Shown: positions 42,122-50,462 of the stretch, one piece after another
How the letters are laid out: every line of letters starts with the position of its first letter
Numbering within the stretch: position 1 is the first letter of the stretch
From: Lysinimonas soli
Lineage (GTDB): Bacteria > Actinomycetota > Actinomycetes > Actinomycetales > Microbacteriaceae
Direction: 5' to 3'
DNA length: 64,000 nt
Assembly: GCF_042655435.1 (NCBI RefSeq)
Contig: NZ_JBHSMG010000001.1
Span: forward strand, 992,001-1,056,000
Notes under the pieces: generated by a model
Database searches by the model: none
What the model was told of the DNA's origin: nothing
What the model saw: the letters and a program-made list of their open reading frames with translations, nothing else
Made by a program: the position numbers and the translations under genes

Positions 42122-43357
42122 TCACGGGCTGCCGAGGATGAGGCCCGGATGACTCAGCCGCCAGCCCGGCCCGGGATCGGTCAGCGCCTCTGCGAGCCCG
42201 ATCGGCACGGTGACCGTTCGCGGACCGGCGGTGAACACCGCGGAGCCGACATCGTCGCCCGCCTTGCCCGTCGTCACCGGTTTGGCCGAGATCCGGGAGG
42301 TGACCGGCGTGTCGCTCCAGACCACGAGGCGTGCCGACCTCTCGGCCACCGCGTCGACCTTCTGGCCCCAGTCGGTCGAATAGCTCGCGAGCTTCTGGCC
42401 CTTGGTCGCGACCGTCACCTCGTGGAATCCGGCCTTGACCGCCGTCAGCAGGCTCTTGATGTCGCCGTCGAGCTGCCGGTGGTTCGCGCCTCCCAGTACG
42501 ACTCCCACGACGGTGACCTTCGACGACCCGACCGGGTAGTCGGCGGCGAACAGCAGGTTCGACCCGAAGGTGTTGAGGGTACCGGTCTTGATCCCGTCGA
42601 CGCCCAGGGTGCCGAGCAGATCGTTGGTGTTGGTGATCGCTCCGACGTCGTGGATCGTGACGGACTTGGTGGCCACGATCGCGGCGACCACCGGGTTGGC
42701 CAGGGCGAGCCTGCCGAGCTGCACGAGGTCGCTCGTGCCGGCGACGTTCGCCGGGTCGATCCCGGTGGGGTCGGCGATCGTGATGCTGTTCAGCTTCTGC
42801 GACGCCAGCCAGGTCTTCGCCGCCGTGACATAGGCCTGTTCCGAGCCGAAGGCCCAGATCGCGAGGCTCGCCGCGTAGTTGTTGGCCGAGCGCACGAGGG
42901 CGAGCTGCATCAGCTCGTGTTCCGTGAAGACGAGTCCCGCGCGCACGGGGGCGACCTCGCCGTCCAGCGAGACGTAATGGTGGTAGAGGTCGACATCGGC
43001 CGCTGACATCGTCACCTTCGGGCCCTCGTCGCCGACCGAGAGCGGCTTGGCCTGCAGCACAACGAGGGTCGTGATGATCTTCGTGATGCTCGCCATCGGC
43101 ATCGGCGCGCTCGATCCGCCGCGGGCCAGCACCCCGTCGTAGCCGACCGCGCCGATCGCGCTTCCCCCGTAGCCGGGCCAGTCGAGCTTCGCCGCGGCTT
43201 CGGGCAGCACCGCGTGCGAGCCGACGACCGCGTCGGCCGCCTGCAGCGGCGCGAGCAGGGTCATCGGCAGGTAGAACGCCACGCCGAGGGCGATCGCGAT
43301 CGATCCGAAAACGGTGATGCGACGACGGTGGTAGATCTGTCGGCGGGTCAGCGTCAC
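42122..43357 (-). CDS. D-alanyl-D-alanine carboxypeptidase family protein
   Basis: 411 aa. One N-terminal membrane anchor (about 14-36), then the penicillin-binding transpeptidase-like domain with active-site SITK (in MPMASITKIITTL), SANN (SxN) and KTGT (VDGIKTGTLN). It trims pentapeptide stems outside the cell. The C-terminal part (about 310-400) is probably beta-rich. TATCCT is 6 nt before the GTG (leaderless). Ends 11 nt from the convergent SGNH gene. Confidence 0.92.
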   Translation of the reverse strand: MTLTRRQIYHRRRITVFGSIAIALGVAFYLPMTLLAPLQAADAVVGSHAVLPEAAAKLDWPGYGGSAIGAVGYDGVLARGGSSAPMPMASITKIITTLVVLQAKPLSVGDEGPKVTMSAADVDLYHHYVSLDGEVAPVRAGLVFTEHELMQLALVRSANNYAASLAIWAFGSEQAYVTAAKTWLASQKLNSITIADPTGIDPANVAGTSDLVQLGRLALANPVVAAIVATKSVTIHDVGAITNTNDLLGTLGVDGIKTGTLNTFGSNLLFAADYPVGSSKVTVVGVVLGGANHRQLDGDIKSLLTAVKAGFHEVTVATKGQKLASYSTDWGQKVDAVAERSARLVVWSDTPVTSRISAKPVTTGKAGDDVGSAVFTAGPRTVTVPIGLAEALTDPGPGWRLSHPGLILGSP

Positions 43358-43429
43358 CCATCGAGGATACGGGGACCCTGCTGGGAAGCCCCCGGACCGC
43401 GCGGCGGGTCGGGCGGGGCGGCGGGCGGC

Positions 43430-44236
43430 TTAGGGGGTGGGGCGCAGCGCCCAGAGGGCGACGGCGGAGGCGGCGGCGACGTTGAGCGAATCGACACCGC
43501 GCGACATGGGGATCGTGACCACGAGATCGGATCCGGCCAGCGCGCCGTGCGAGAGCCCGTCTCCCTCCGTGCCGAGCAGCAACGCGAGACGCTCGGGCGG
43601 ATCCGCGGCGAAGGCGTCGAGAGCGATCGCGGTCTCGTCGAGGGCGAGCGCCGCGATCGCGAAACCCGCGTCGTGCAGTTGGGACGCGCCATCCGGCCAG
43701 TCCGCGAGCCGGGTCCACGGCACCTGGAGCACCGTTCCCATGCTCACCCGCACCGAGCGGCGGTACAGCGGGTCCGCGCAGCGCGGGGTGACGAGCACGG
43801 CGTCGGCCCCGAGCCCCGCGACGGCGCGGAAGATCGCCCCGACGTTGGTGTGATCGACGATGTCTTCGAGCACCACCACGCGCCGCGCGCCGTGCAGGAG
43901 TTCCGCCACGGAGGGCAGCGTCGGCCGATGCATCGATGCCAGCGCCCCACGATGCATGTCGAACCCGGTGATCCTTTTCAGCACGGCGGGCTCGGCCTGG
44001 AACACCGGGATGTCGTACTCCGCGAGCAGGGGCGCCAGCTCGTCGAGCCACTTGGCCTGCAGCAGCACCGAGCGCGGACGGTGCCCGGCGGCCAGGGCAC
44101 GGGTGATGACCTTGGTCGACTCGGCGAGGTAGAGCCCGCCCGCGGGTTCCGACAGCCGGCGCAGCACGACATCGGTCAGCGACACGTAGTCGCGCAGCGC
44201 GGGATCCGCCGGGTCGTCGATGGGCACGATGTGCAT
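43430..44236 (-). CDS. SpoU/TrmH-family RNA methyltransferase
   Basis: 268 aa. SPOUT motifs: NVGAIFRAV (motif 1), LLGTEGDGLS (motif 2) and IPMSRGVDSLNVAAASAVAL (motif 3, knot). An N-terminal substrate-binding domain is at about 1-100. 2'-O-methylates rRNA or tRNA; the target is unknown. ATG 44236 with GGGAGGAAC upstream; a further-upstream in-frame ATG lacks an SD and adds only a Gly-rich leader. Confidence 0.9.
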   Translation of the reverse strand: MHIVPIDDPADPALRDYVSLTDVVLRRLSEPAGGLYLAESTKVITRALAAGHRPRSVLLQAKWLDELAPLLAEYDIPVFQAEPAVLKRITGFDMHRGALASMHRPTLPSVAELLHGARRVVVLEDIVDHTNVGAIFRAVAGLGADAVLVTPRCADPLYRRSVRVSMGTVLQVPWTRLADWPDGASQLHDAGFAIAALALDETAIALDAFAADPPERLALLLGTEGDGLSHGALAGSDLVVTIPMSRGVDSLNVAAASAVALWALRPTP

Positions 44237-44313
44237 TGGCGTTCCTCCCCCAGCCGTCGGAAACATATCGGAAAACTCCGTTGTCTAGTCTGGCCTGAGC
44301 GGGAGGAGGCGCC

Positions 44314-45165
44314 ATGACCGCGGTGACATCGAACACGGTCTCCGATGCGCGCCTGGAACCCCTGATCGATCAGGCCGTCGAACTGCTCGAGGGACGCACC
44401 GTCGCGGTGCTGACCGGCGCCGGCGTGAGCACCGACTCGGGCATCCCCGACTATCGCGGCGAGGGCGCGCCCGTACGCACGCCCATGACCTTCGACCACT
44501 TCCTGGCCGACGAACGCGGCCGGCAGCGCTACTGGGCCGGCAGCCACCTCGGCTGGCGGCACTTCTCGGACGCCGAGCCGAATGCCGGCCATCGGGCGCT
44601 CGCGGCGCTCGAACTGAGCGGCGTCGTGAACGGCATCGTCACGCAGAACGTCGACGGGCTGCACCTGCGTGCCGGCTCGCGGCGCGTCGTCGACATCCAC
44701 GGATCGCTCGACCGGGTGCGCTGCCTGCACTGCGGTCAGACCTTCGCCCGCGCCGACATCGCCGAGCGGATGTCGCGCGACAACCCGTGGCTCGACGCAC
44801 CGGAGGGCGTGCAACTCGCCCCGGACGGGGATGTGGATGTCGCGGCATCCGATCGCATGGTCGTTCCGGCCTGCACGGTCTGCGGCGGCATCCTCAAGCC
44901 GGAGGTCGTGTTCTTCGGCGAGTTCGTGCCGACCGAGAAGTTCGAGGAGGCCCGCGCCCTGCTGCGCGCGGCCGACGCCCTGCTGATCGCCGGGTCGTCG
45001 CTCGTCGTGAACTCCGGCATCCGGCTGCTCGATCAGGCCGCCAAGCGCCGGCTGCCGGTCGTCATCGTCAATCGCGGGGTCACGAAGGGCGACCCGCGCG
45101 CGAGCCTTAAGATCGATGCGGGAACCTCCGAGGTGCTCGTCTCGCTGCACGAGCGCCTGGGCTGA
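44314..45165 (+). CDS. Sir2 family NAD-dependent protein deacylase
   Basis: 283 aa. Sirtuin motifs: GAGVSTDSGIPDYRG (NAD site), TQNVDGLH, catalytic DIHGS, zinc cysteines CLHC and CTVC, VFFGEFVP and GSSLVV. It removes acyl groups from lysine in the cytoplasm, making nicotinamide and O-acyl-ADP-ribose. Between zinc pairs is a 45-residue insertion. ATG with GGGAGGAGG upstream. Confidence 0.95.
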   Translation: MTAVTSNTVSDARLEPLIDQAVELLEGRTVAVLTGAGVSTDSGIPDYRGEGAPVRTPMTFDHFLADERGRQRYWAGSHLGWRHFSDAEPNAGHRALAALELSGVVNGIVTQNVDGLHLRAGSRRVVDIHGSLDRVRCLHCGQTFARADIAERMSRDNPWLDAPEGVQLAPDGDVDVAASDRMVVPACTVCGGILKPEVVFFGEFVPTEKFEEARALLRAADALLIAGSSLVVNSGIRLLDQAAKRRLPVVIVNRGVTKGDPRASLKIDAGTSEVLVSLHERLG

Positions 45166-45203
45166 CCGTCCGGTCGACGGCTCCCGCGAGGAGGCCCGAC
45201 GCG

Positions 45204-45839
45204 ATGACCGAGCTCTATCTGGTGCGCCACGGCGAGACCGACTGGAATCGGCAGCGCCGCATCCAGGGGCTCACCGACATCCCGCTCAACGACACGGGTC
45301 GTGAGCAGGCGCGTGCGACGGGGAAGCTCCTGGCCCGGCGCCGCTGGGACGGGGTGTTCGCCAGCCCGCTCTCGCGCGCCCGCGAGACGGCGGCCATCAT
45401 CGCCGCGGAGCTGGGCCTGCCCGCGCCCACGCCCATCGACGCGCTCGTGGAACGCAACTACGGTGCGGCCGAGGGCCTGGACTGGATGCAGGTCGAGACC
45501 CGCTTCCCCGCCGGTACCCGCGTTCCCGGCCGGGAGTCGCGCGAACAGGTCGGAGCCCGGGTGGTGCCCGCCCTCGTCGAACTCGCCGAGCTGCATCTCG
45601 GGGAATCGCTCGTGGTCGTGAGCCACGGCGGCGCGATCCGCTCGGTCCTGAACGCCGTGGAGCCCGACGCGAGCCACGGAATGATCACGAACGGTTCGGT
45701 GCACAGCTTCCGCCTCGAAGACGGGGCGCTCAGACTCATCGCCTTCGACGATCCGATCGAGCTGGAGTCGATCGGCGAGGGCTGCGGCGACCTCGACGAG
45801 CAGAACGCCATCGAAGCCATCGAGGATGCGCGGCGATGA
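45204..45839 (+). CDS. histidine phosphatase family protein
   Basis: 211 aa. Phosphoglycerate-mutase-like active site LVRHGETDWN, with ASPLSRARETA and the second His in VVVSHGGAIR. A phosphoester hydrolase of the broad-specificity branch; the substrate is unknown. The C-terminus is acidic. Its stop overlaps the YbaK start (ATGA). Confidence 0.92.
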   Translation: MTELYLVRHGETDWNRQRRIQGLTDIPLNDTGREQARATGKLLARRRWDGVFASPLSRARETAAIIAAELGLPAPTPIDALVERNYGAAEGLDWMQVETRFPAGTRVPGRESREQVGARVVPALVELAELHLGESLVVVSHGGAIRSVLNAVEPDASHGMITNGSVHSFRLEDGALRLIAFDDPIELESIGEGCGDLDEQNAIEAIEDARR

Positions 45840-46300
45840 GTTCGGCGGGGGTCGCTCGGTTTCTCGACGCCGTGGGCCCGCTCGGGATCTCGCCGCAGGT
45901 GCGGGAGTTCGACGAGTCCACCCATACGGCCGCCGACGCGGCCGCGGCGATCGGCTGCCCGGTGGAGGCGATCGTGAAGAGCCTGGTCTTCGAAGCCGAC
46001 GGCGAGCCGCTGCTCGTGCTGGCCTCCGGGCCGAATCGCGTCGATACCGGGGCGCTCGGGGCCCGACTCGGGGTCGCGATCGGCAAGGCCGACGCGAATC
46101 GGGTGAAGGCGGCATCCGGGTACAGCATCGGGGGCGTCCCTCCCCTCGGGCTGCTCACCCCGATGCGCACGGTCTGCGACGAGACCCTGCTCACGCTGTC
46201 GACGGTGTGGGCCGCGGCGGGGAGCGCGACCGCGGTCTTCGCCATCGACCCCGCCGAGCTGGTGCGGCTGAGCGGCGCCGAGGTGCTCCCGATCGCCTGA
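45836..46300 (+). CDS. YbaK/EbsC family aminoacyl-tRNA deacylase-like protein
   Basis: 154 aa. YbaK fold with the VREFDESTHTAADAAAAIGCPVEAIVKSLVF N-terminus, GVAIGKADANRVKAASGYSIGGVPPLG core and the conserved Lys in VKSLVF. The family hydrolyses mischarged Cys/Pro/Ala-tRNAs. Coupled to the phosphatase gene by a 4-nt overlap. Confidence 0.9.
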   Translation: MSSAGVARFLDAVGPLGISPQVREFDESTHTAADAAAAIGCPVEAIVKSLVFEADGEPLLVLASGPNRVDTGALGARLGVAIGKADANRVKAASGYSIGGVPPLGLLTPMRTVCDETLLTLSTVWAAAGSATAVFAIDPAELVRLSGAEVLPIA

Positions 46301-46333
46301 GGCCGGGGGCTCGGTTGCTGCGGCTCAGGCCGC

Positions 46334-47410
46334 TCAGCGCCGTGGGCCCGGCAGCTGCTCGATGGCCGTCAGCAGGGCGTCGGCCGAGCGGTCCCAGTCG
46401 AAGGTCGCGGCCTGGGCGAACGCGGCGACAGATCGCGCCTCCCACTCGGCCGGGTCGTCCAGGCGCCGGATCGCGGCGGCCACCGCCGACGCATCCGTGG
46501 GCGGGACGTAGAGCGCCGCATCGCCGCCGATCTCACGGAAGATCGGGATGTCGCTGACGACCACGGGCGTGCCCACCGACATCGCCTCGACGAGCGGCAA
46601 TCCGAAGCCCTCGTCGAGCGAGGTGGTGACGAGCGCGGTGGCGGTCTGCAGCAGGGCGAAGTAGTCGACCTCGCTTGTGCCGTCGTGGATGACGAGAGCA
46701 TCGGCCGGCGCGAGCGCCAGCAGGCGCGCGCGGTCCGCCGGCGAGATCCGGCTCAACAGGTGCAGCCGGTAGCCCGGCAGCTGCCGCATCGCGATCGCCA
46801 GGGTCTCGACATTCTTGTACGGCATGAACGAGCCCATGTAGACGAGTTCGCGGCCGGTGGGGGCCGTGCGGTGGGTCGGGGCCCCGGCCGGAACCGGATC
46901 GGGCGCGTTGCCGACGATCACGATCGGCCGGCGGGTGAGGCGATGCTGCAGCATGAGCTGCTTCGTCGTGGCCGAGACCGTGGCCACGAGGTCCGCGCGA
47001 TTCAGCAGCAGACGCTGCGGCCACCACCCCAGGTGGTAGAGCCGCCAGAGCAGCCGGATGACGGGGTTGAGATCGCGTGGAGGGGTGCGATTGCGGTAGT
47101 AGATCAGGTCGTGCAGAGTCTTGACGAGCGTGTAGCGGCGCCCCAGGGAGCCCATCGTCTGCATCGGCGTGAAGACGACGTCCGGGGCGAGCTTGTTGAC
47201 CTGCGATGCGACGAAGAGCTCCCGCACGCTCGTCGGGCTCGAGGCCAGGGCCCACGGCAACTCGGGAAGCATCGCCAGCTGGCGCTGGTCGCTAATGAGC
47301 ATGGTGACCGGATGCCGCTTCGCCAGTGCCGTGACGATCCCCACGGTGTACCGGCTGATTCCGTCGTGATGGCCGATCCGCACGTAGCGGCAGTCCACGA
47401 CGATCTTCAC
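46334..47410 (-). CDS. glycosyltransferase family 4/1 (GT-B)
   Basis: 358 aa. GT-B fold with VVDCRYVRIGHHDGISRYTV N-terminus, VYMGSFMPYKNVE and the nucleotide-sugar loop SLDEGFGLPLVEAMSVGTPVVVSD (E-x7-E motif). Transfers a sugar to a cell-wall or exopolysaccharide precursor, acceptor unknown. GTG start overlaps the stop of the alpha/beta hydrolase gene (GTGA). Confidence 0.9.
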   Translation of the reverse strand: MKIVVDCRYVRIGHHDGISRYTVGIVTALAKRHPVTMLISDQRQLAMLPELPWALASSPTSVRELFVASQVNKLAPDVVFTPMQTMGSLGRRYTLVKTLHDLIYYRNRTPPRDLNPVIRLLWRLYHLGWWPQRLLLNRADLVATVSATTKQLMLQHRLTRRPIVIVGNAPDPVPAGAPTHRTAPTGRELVYMGSFMPYKNVETLAIAMRQLPGYRLHLLSRISPADRARLLALAPADALVIHDGTSEVDYFALLQTATALVTTSLDEGFGLPLVEAMSVGTPVVVSDIPIFREIGGDAALYVPPTDASAVAAAIRRLDDPAEWEARSVAAFAQAATFDWDRSADALLTAIEQLPGPRR

Positions 47411-48318
47411 GCGCGGCCGGGCGTCGCGTCGAGCTCGGCGAGGAAGCCCGTGATGGCGTCGGCCGCCCCCTGCGCCGCCTCGTAGTGGATCAGGTGGCCG
47501 ACCGCGGGCAGGACGACCAGCCGGGCATCCGGGAACTTCGCGACCGTGGTCTTCTGGCCTGCCAGCGGCGTGATGCGATCGATGTCGCCCGCGATCATCA
47601 GCACCGGGATCGTGACGCGTTCGGCCGCCTCGCCGACCTCGGTGCTCAGCGAGGCGTCGAACCCGTCGGCGACGGTCTGCGGGTCCGAGAAGCCGCTGAA
47701 GTAGCGGTGGTGCTCCTCGTGGATCCACTTGCGCAGCGTCGGGTCCTTGGTCGTCACGATCGACATGCTCATGAACTGCACGATGAGCCAGTTGCCGAGC
47801 AGCGCGCGGCCGAGCCGGCGCGGAAGGCGACGGGCGAGGTCGTAGTAGAGCTTGGTGAGGCGCGTGATGCCGACGCCGGCGCCGATGCGCGGGTCGGTCG
47901 AGATCGGATTCACCAGGATGAGCGCTGCCGTGCGGTATCCGTCGGCGACCGCGTGCGAGGTGATCATCGATCCGAAGGAGTGCCCGAGCAGGATCGCCTC
48001 GTCCGGGATCCCGACGGCGGCGGCGAAGCCGCTGAGCCAGCGCTCGTAGCCCGCGATCGAATGCGGGGCCTCGGTCATGCGGGTCGAGAGCCCGAATCCG
48101 GGCAGATCGGGGCTGATGAAGTGGATGCCGGGCAAGCGCGCGATGACCGGCTCGAGTCCGTGGTGATCGCCCCGGTAGCCGTGCACCAGCAGCACGGTGT
48201 GCCGGGCGTCGCGCGGACCGTACTCCCAGTACTTCGTGGTGCTGCCGAGCACGGTGACCTCGCCCGTGCGCACCGGGATCTCGGCGAGGGCGGCGGCGTG
48301 GGGTGTCGGGACGGTCAT
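47407..48318 (-). CDS. alpha/beta fold hydrolase
   Basis: 303 aa. Oxyanion segment LLVHGYRGDHHGL, nucleophile elbow LGHSFGSM, and C-terminal catalytic Asp/His in MIAGDIDRITPLAG and LPAVGHLIHYE. Likely an esterase or lipase-like enzyme; the substrate is unknown. TAGACT (48331-48326) lies 7 nt before the ATG, sharing a symmetric promoter with the divergent treS. Confidence 0.9.
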   Translation of the reverse strand: MTVPTPHAAALAEIPVRTGEVTVLGSTTKYWEYGPRDARHTVLLVHGYRGDHHGLEPVIARLPGIHFISPDLPGFGLSTRMTEAPHSIAGYERWLSGFAAAVGIPDEAILLGHSFGSMITSHAVADGYRTAALILVNPISTDPRIGAGVGITRLTKLYYDLARRLPRRLGRALLGNWLIVQFMSMSIVTTKDPTLRKWIHEEHHRYFSGFSDPQTVADGFDASLSTEVGEAAERVTIPVLMIAGDIDRITPLAGQKTTVAKFPDARLVVLPAVGHLIHYEAAQGAADAITGFLAELDATPGRA

Positions 48319-48354
48319 CCCGTTCAGTCTAGAAGCGATTACTAGACTCGACCG
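48319..48354. promoter_or_regulatory. symmetric divergent promoter, alpha/beta hydrolase and treS
   Basis: The 36-nt gap contains an inverted repeat AGTCTAG (48326-48332) and CTAGACT (48342-48348). Each arm is a TAGACT -10 on one strand, 6-7 nt from ATG 48318 (minus) and GTG 48355 (plus). Both genes should be leaderless and transcribed from the same small site. Confidence 0.65.
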
Positions 48355-50079
48355 GTGACCTTCACCGCCCCGATCACGTTGCCCGGACTGACCCTCGATC
48401 CGCATTGGTATCGACGGTCGGTCTTCTATGAGGTCATGGTGCGGTCGTTCGTCGACAGCAACGGTGACGGCTCCGGTGACCTCGGCGGCCTGATCTCGAA
48501 ACTCGACTACCTGCAGTGGCTCGGGGTCGACGCCCTCTGGATCCCGCCGATCTTCTCGTCCCCGCTGCGCGACGGCGGGTACGACGTGGCCGACTACCGC
48601 TCGATCCTGCCGGAGTTCGGCACGCTCGAGGAGTTCAAAGACCTGGTCACGAAGGCGCACGAGCGCAACATGCGCATCATCATCGACCTTCCGCTGAACC
48701 ACACCTCCGACGCGCACGACTGGTTCCAGCAGTCGCGTGCCGATCCCGACGGGCCCTACGGCGACTTCTACGTGTGGAGCGACACCGACGAGAAGTACGA
48801 GAACATCCGGATCATCTTCACCGACAGCGAGGACTCCAACTGGGCCTTCGACTCGATGCGGCGGCAGTTCTACTTCCACCGCTTCTTCTCGCACCAGCCC
48901 GACCTGAACTTCGACAACCCGGCCGTCCACGACGCGGTGTTCGACATCATCCGCTTCTGGATGGACATGGGCGTCGACGGCTTCCGGCTCGACGCGATCC
49001 CGTACCTGTACGAGTCCGACGGGGGCACGGGCGAGGGCGAGCCGCCCACCCACGAGTTCCTCAAGAAGGTGCGCCGGATGATGGACGCCGAGTACCCGGG
49101 GCGCGTCATGGTGGCCGAGGCCAACCAGTGGCCGGCCGAGGTCGTCGAGTTCATGGGAACCGAGGAGGAGCCGCAGTGCCACATGGCCTTCGACTTCCCG
49201 GTGATGCCCCGCATCTTCTACTCGCTGCGCTCGCAGTCGGCGCAGGAGCTGACCCGCGTGCTGGCCGAGACCACCGAGACGCCGCCGGGCGCGGGCTGGG
49301 GTGTCTTCCTGCGCAACCACGACGAGTTGACGCTCGAGATGGTCAGCGAGGAGTACCGGCAGGCGATGTACGGCTGGTACGCCTACGACCCGCGGATGCG
49401 CGTCAACGTGGGAATCCGGCGGCGCCTTGCTCCCCTGCTCGACAACTCGCGCGCCGAGCTGGAGCTCGCCCACGCGCTGCTGTTCTCCCTGCCGGGTTCG
49501 CCCTTCCTGTACTACGGCGACGAGATCGGGATGGGCGACAACATCTGGCTGCCCGACCGCGACGCCTCCCGCACCCCCATGCAGTGGACGCCCGACCGCA
49601 ACGCCGGGTTCTCGACCGCCGATCCGGGCAAGCTCTATCTGCCGGTCGTGCAGTCGCTCGTCTACAACTACACGCTCGTCAACGTGGAGTCCCAGCTCGC
49701 GCAGTCGCGCTCGCTGCTGCACTGGGTGCGCAACGTCATCCACGTGCGCAAGGGGCATCCCACCTTCGGACTCGGCACCATCCGCGTGCTGCCGACCAAC
49801 CACGAATCGGTGCTCGCCTTCGTGCGCGAGTACGAGGGGACCGGGCACCAGTTCGGCGATGCGCCGGAGCGGATCCTGTGCGTGTTCTCGTTCGCGCACA
49901 ACCCGGTCTCGGCGCGGATCCAGGTCGGCGAGCCGGGGTCGGCCCTGTACGACCTGTTCGGCGGCAGCGAGTTCCCCACGATCGGAGAGGACGGCACGGT
50001 GACGCTCACGCTCGGAACCCAGAGCTTCTACTGGCTGCATGTCGGCGAAGTACGCTTCACCCCGGGACGGCTGTCGTGA
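48355..50079 (+). CDS. treS: trehalose synthase (maltose alpha-D-glucosyltransferase)
   Basis: 574 aa GH13 enzyme interconverting maltose and trehalose. Conserved regions: DLPLNHTSDAHDWF, catalytic Asp in GFRLDAIPYLYE, acid/base Glu in MVAEANQWP, and HDEL in FLRNHDELTLEM, with the TreS-specific SDTDEKYENIRIIFTDSE. The length matches stand-alone TreS rather than a fusion with a maltokinase. Works with glycogen genes 4 kb away (glgA/glgC). Confidence 0.96.
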   Translation: MTFTAPITLPGLTLDPHWYRRSVFYEVMVRSFVDSNGDGSGDLGGLISKLDYLQWLGVDALWIPPIFSSPLRDGGYDVADYRSILPEFGTLEEFKDLVTKAHERNMRIIIDLPLNHTSDAHDWFQQSRADPDGPYGDFYVWSDTDEKYENIRIIFTDSEDSNWAFDSMRRQFYFHRFFSHQPDLNFDNPAVHDAVFDIIRFWMDMGVDGFRLDAIPYLYESDGGTGEGEPPTHEFLKKVRRMMDAEYPGRVMVAEANQWPAEVVEFMGTEEEPQCHMAFDFPVMPRIFYSLRSQSAQELTRVLAETTETPPGAGWGVFLRNHDELTLEMVSEEYRQAMYGWYAYDPRMRVNVGIRRRLAPLLDNSRAELELAHALLFSLPGSPFLYYGDEIGMGDNIWLPDRDASRTPMQWTPDRNAGFSTADPGKLYLPVVQSLVYNYTLVNVESQLAQSRSLLHWVRNVIHVRKGHPTFGLGTIRVLPTNHESVLAFVREYEGTGHQFGDAPERILCVFSFAHNPVSARIQVGEPGSALYDLFGGSEFPTIGEDGTVTLTLGTQSFYWLHVGEVRFTPGRLS

Positions 50080-50384
50080 GCGCCGCGGATGCCGCGGGGC
50101 CGGTCGAGCTCTGCGTGCTGCTGTGGGCGCATCCGGGGCACGACGCCGAGCTCGTCGCCTACGAGGATCGCGTGCTCGCCCTCGTGCCGGCGCACGGCGG
50201 TCGGGTGCTGCAGCGCGCTCGCAGCTCGGGCGAGTCGGGGCATCCGCTCGAGGTCCAGTTCTACAGCTTCCCCTCCGAAGCGGCCCTGCAGGCCTATCTC
50301 GCGGATGACCGTCGGGTCGCCCTGGCGGCCGAGCGCGACCGGGTCGTCGCGCGCACGGAGTTCATCCGGGTGTCGTTCAGCTGA
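50076..50384 (+). CDS. small DUF1330-like protein
   Basis: 102 aa. GTG start overlaps the treS stop (GTGA at 50076-50079). LLWAHPGHDAELVAYEDRVLALVPAHGGRVLQR and EVQFYSFPSEAALQAYLADD resemble the DUF1330/dimeric ferredoxin-like alpha+beta fold. Function unknown; coupled to treS. Confidence 0.75.
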   Translation: MSAADAAGPVELCVLLWAHPGHDAELVAYEDRVLALVPAHGGRVLQRARSSGESGHPLEVQFYSFPSEAALQAYLADDRRVALAAERDRVVARTEFIRVSFS

Positions 50385-50462
50385 CGACGCGGCCGAACGG
50401 GGTTTCTGCTTCACCCGAGCGTCCTCCCGCATCGTGTCGCCGGGAGCGAATACGGTGAGGGC

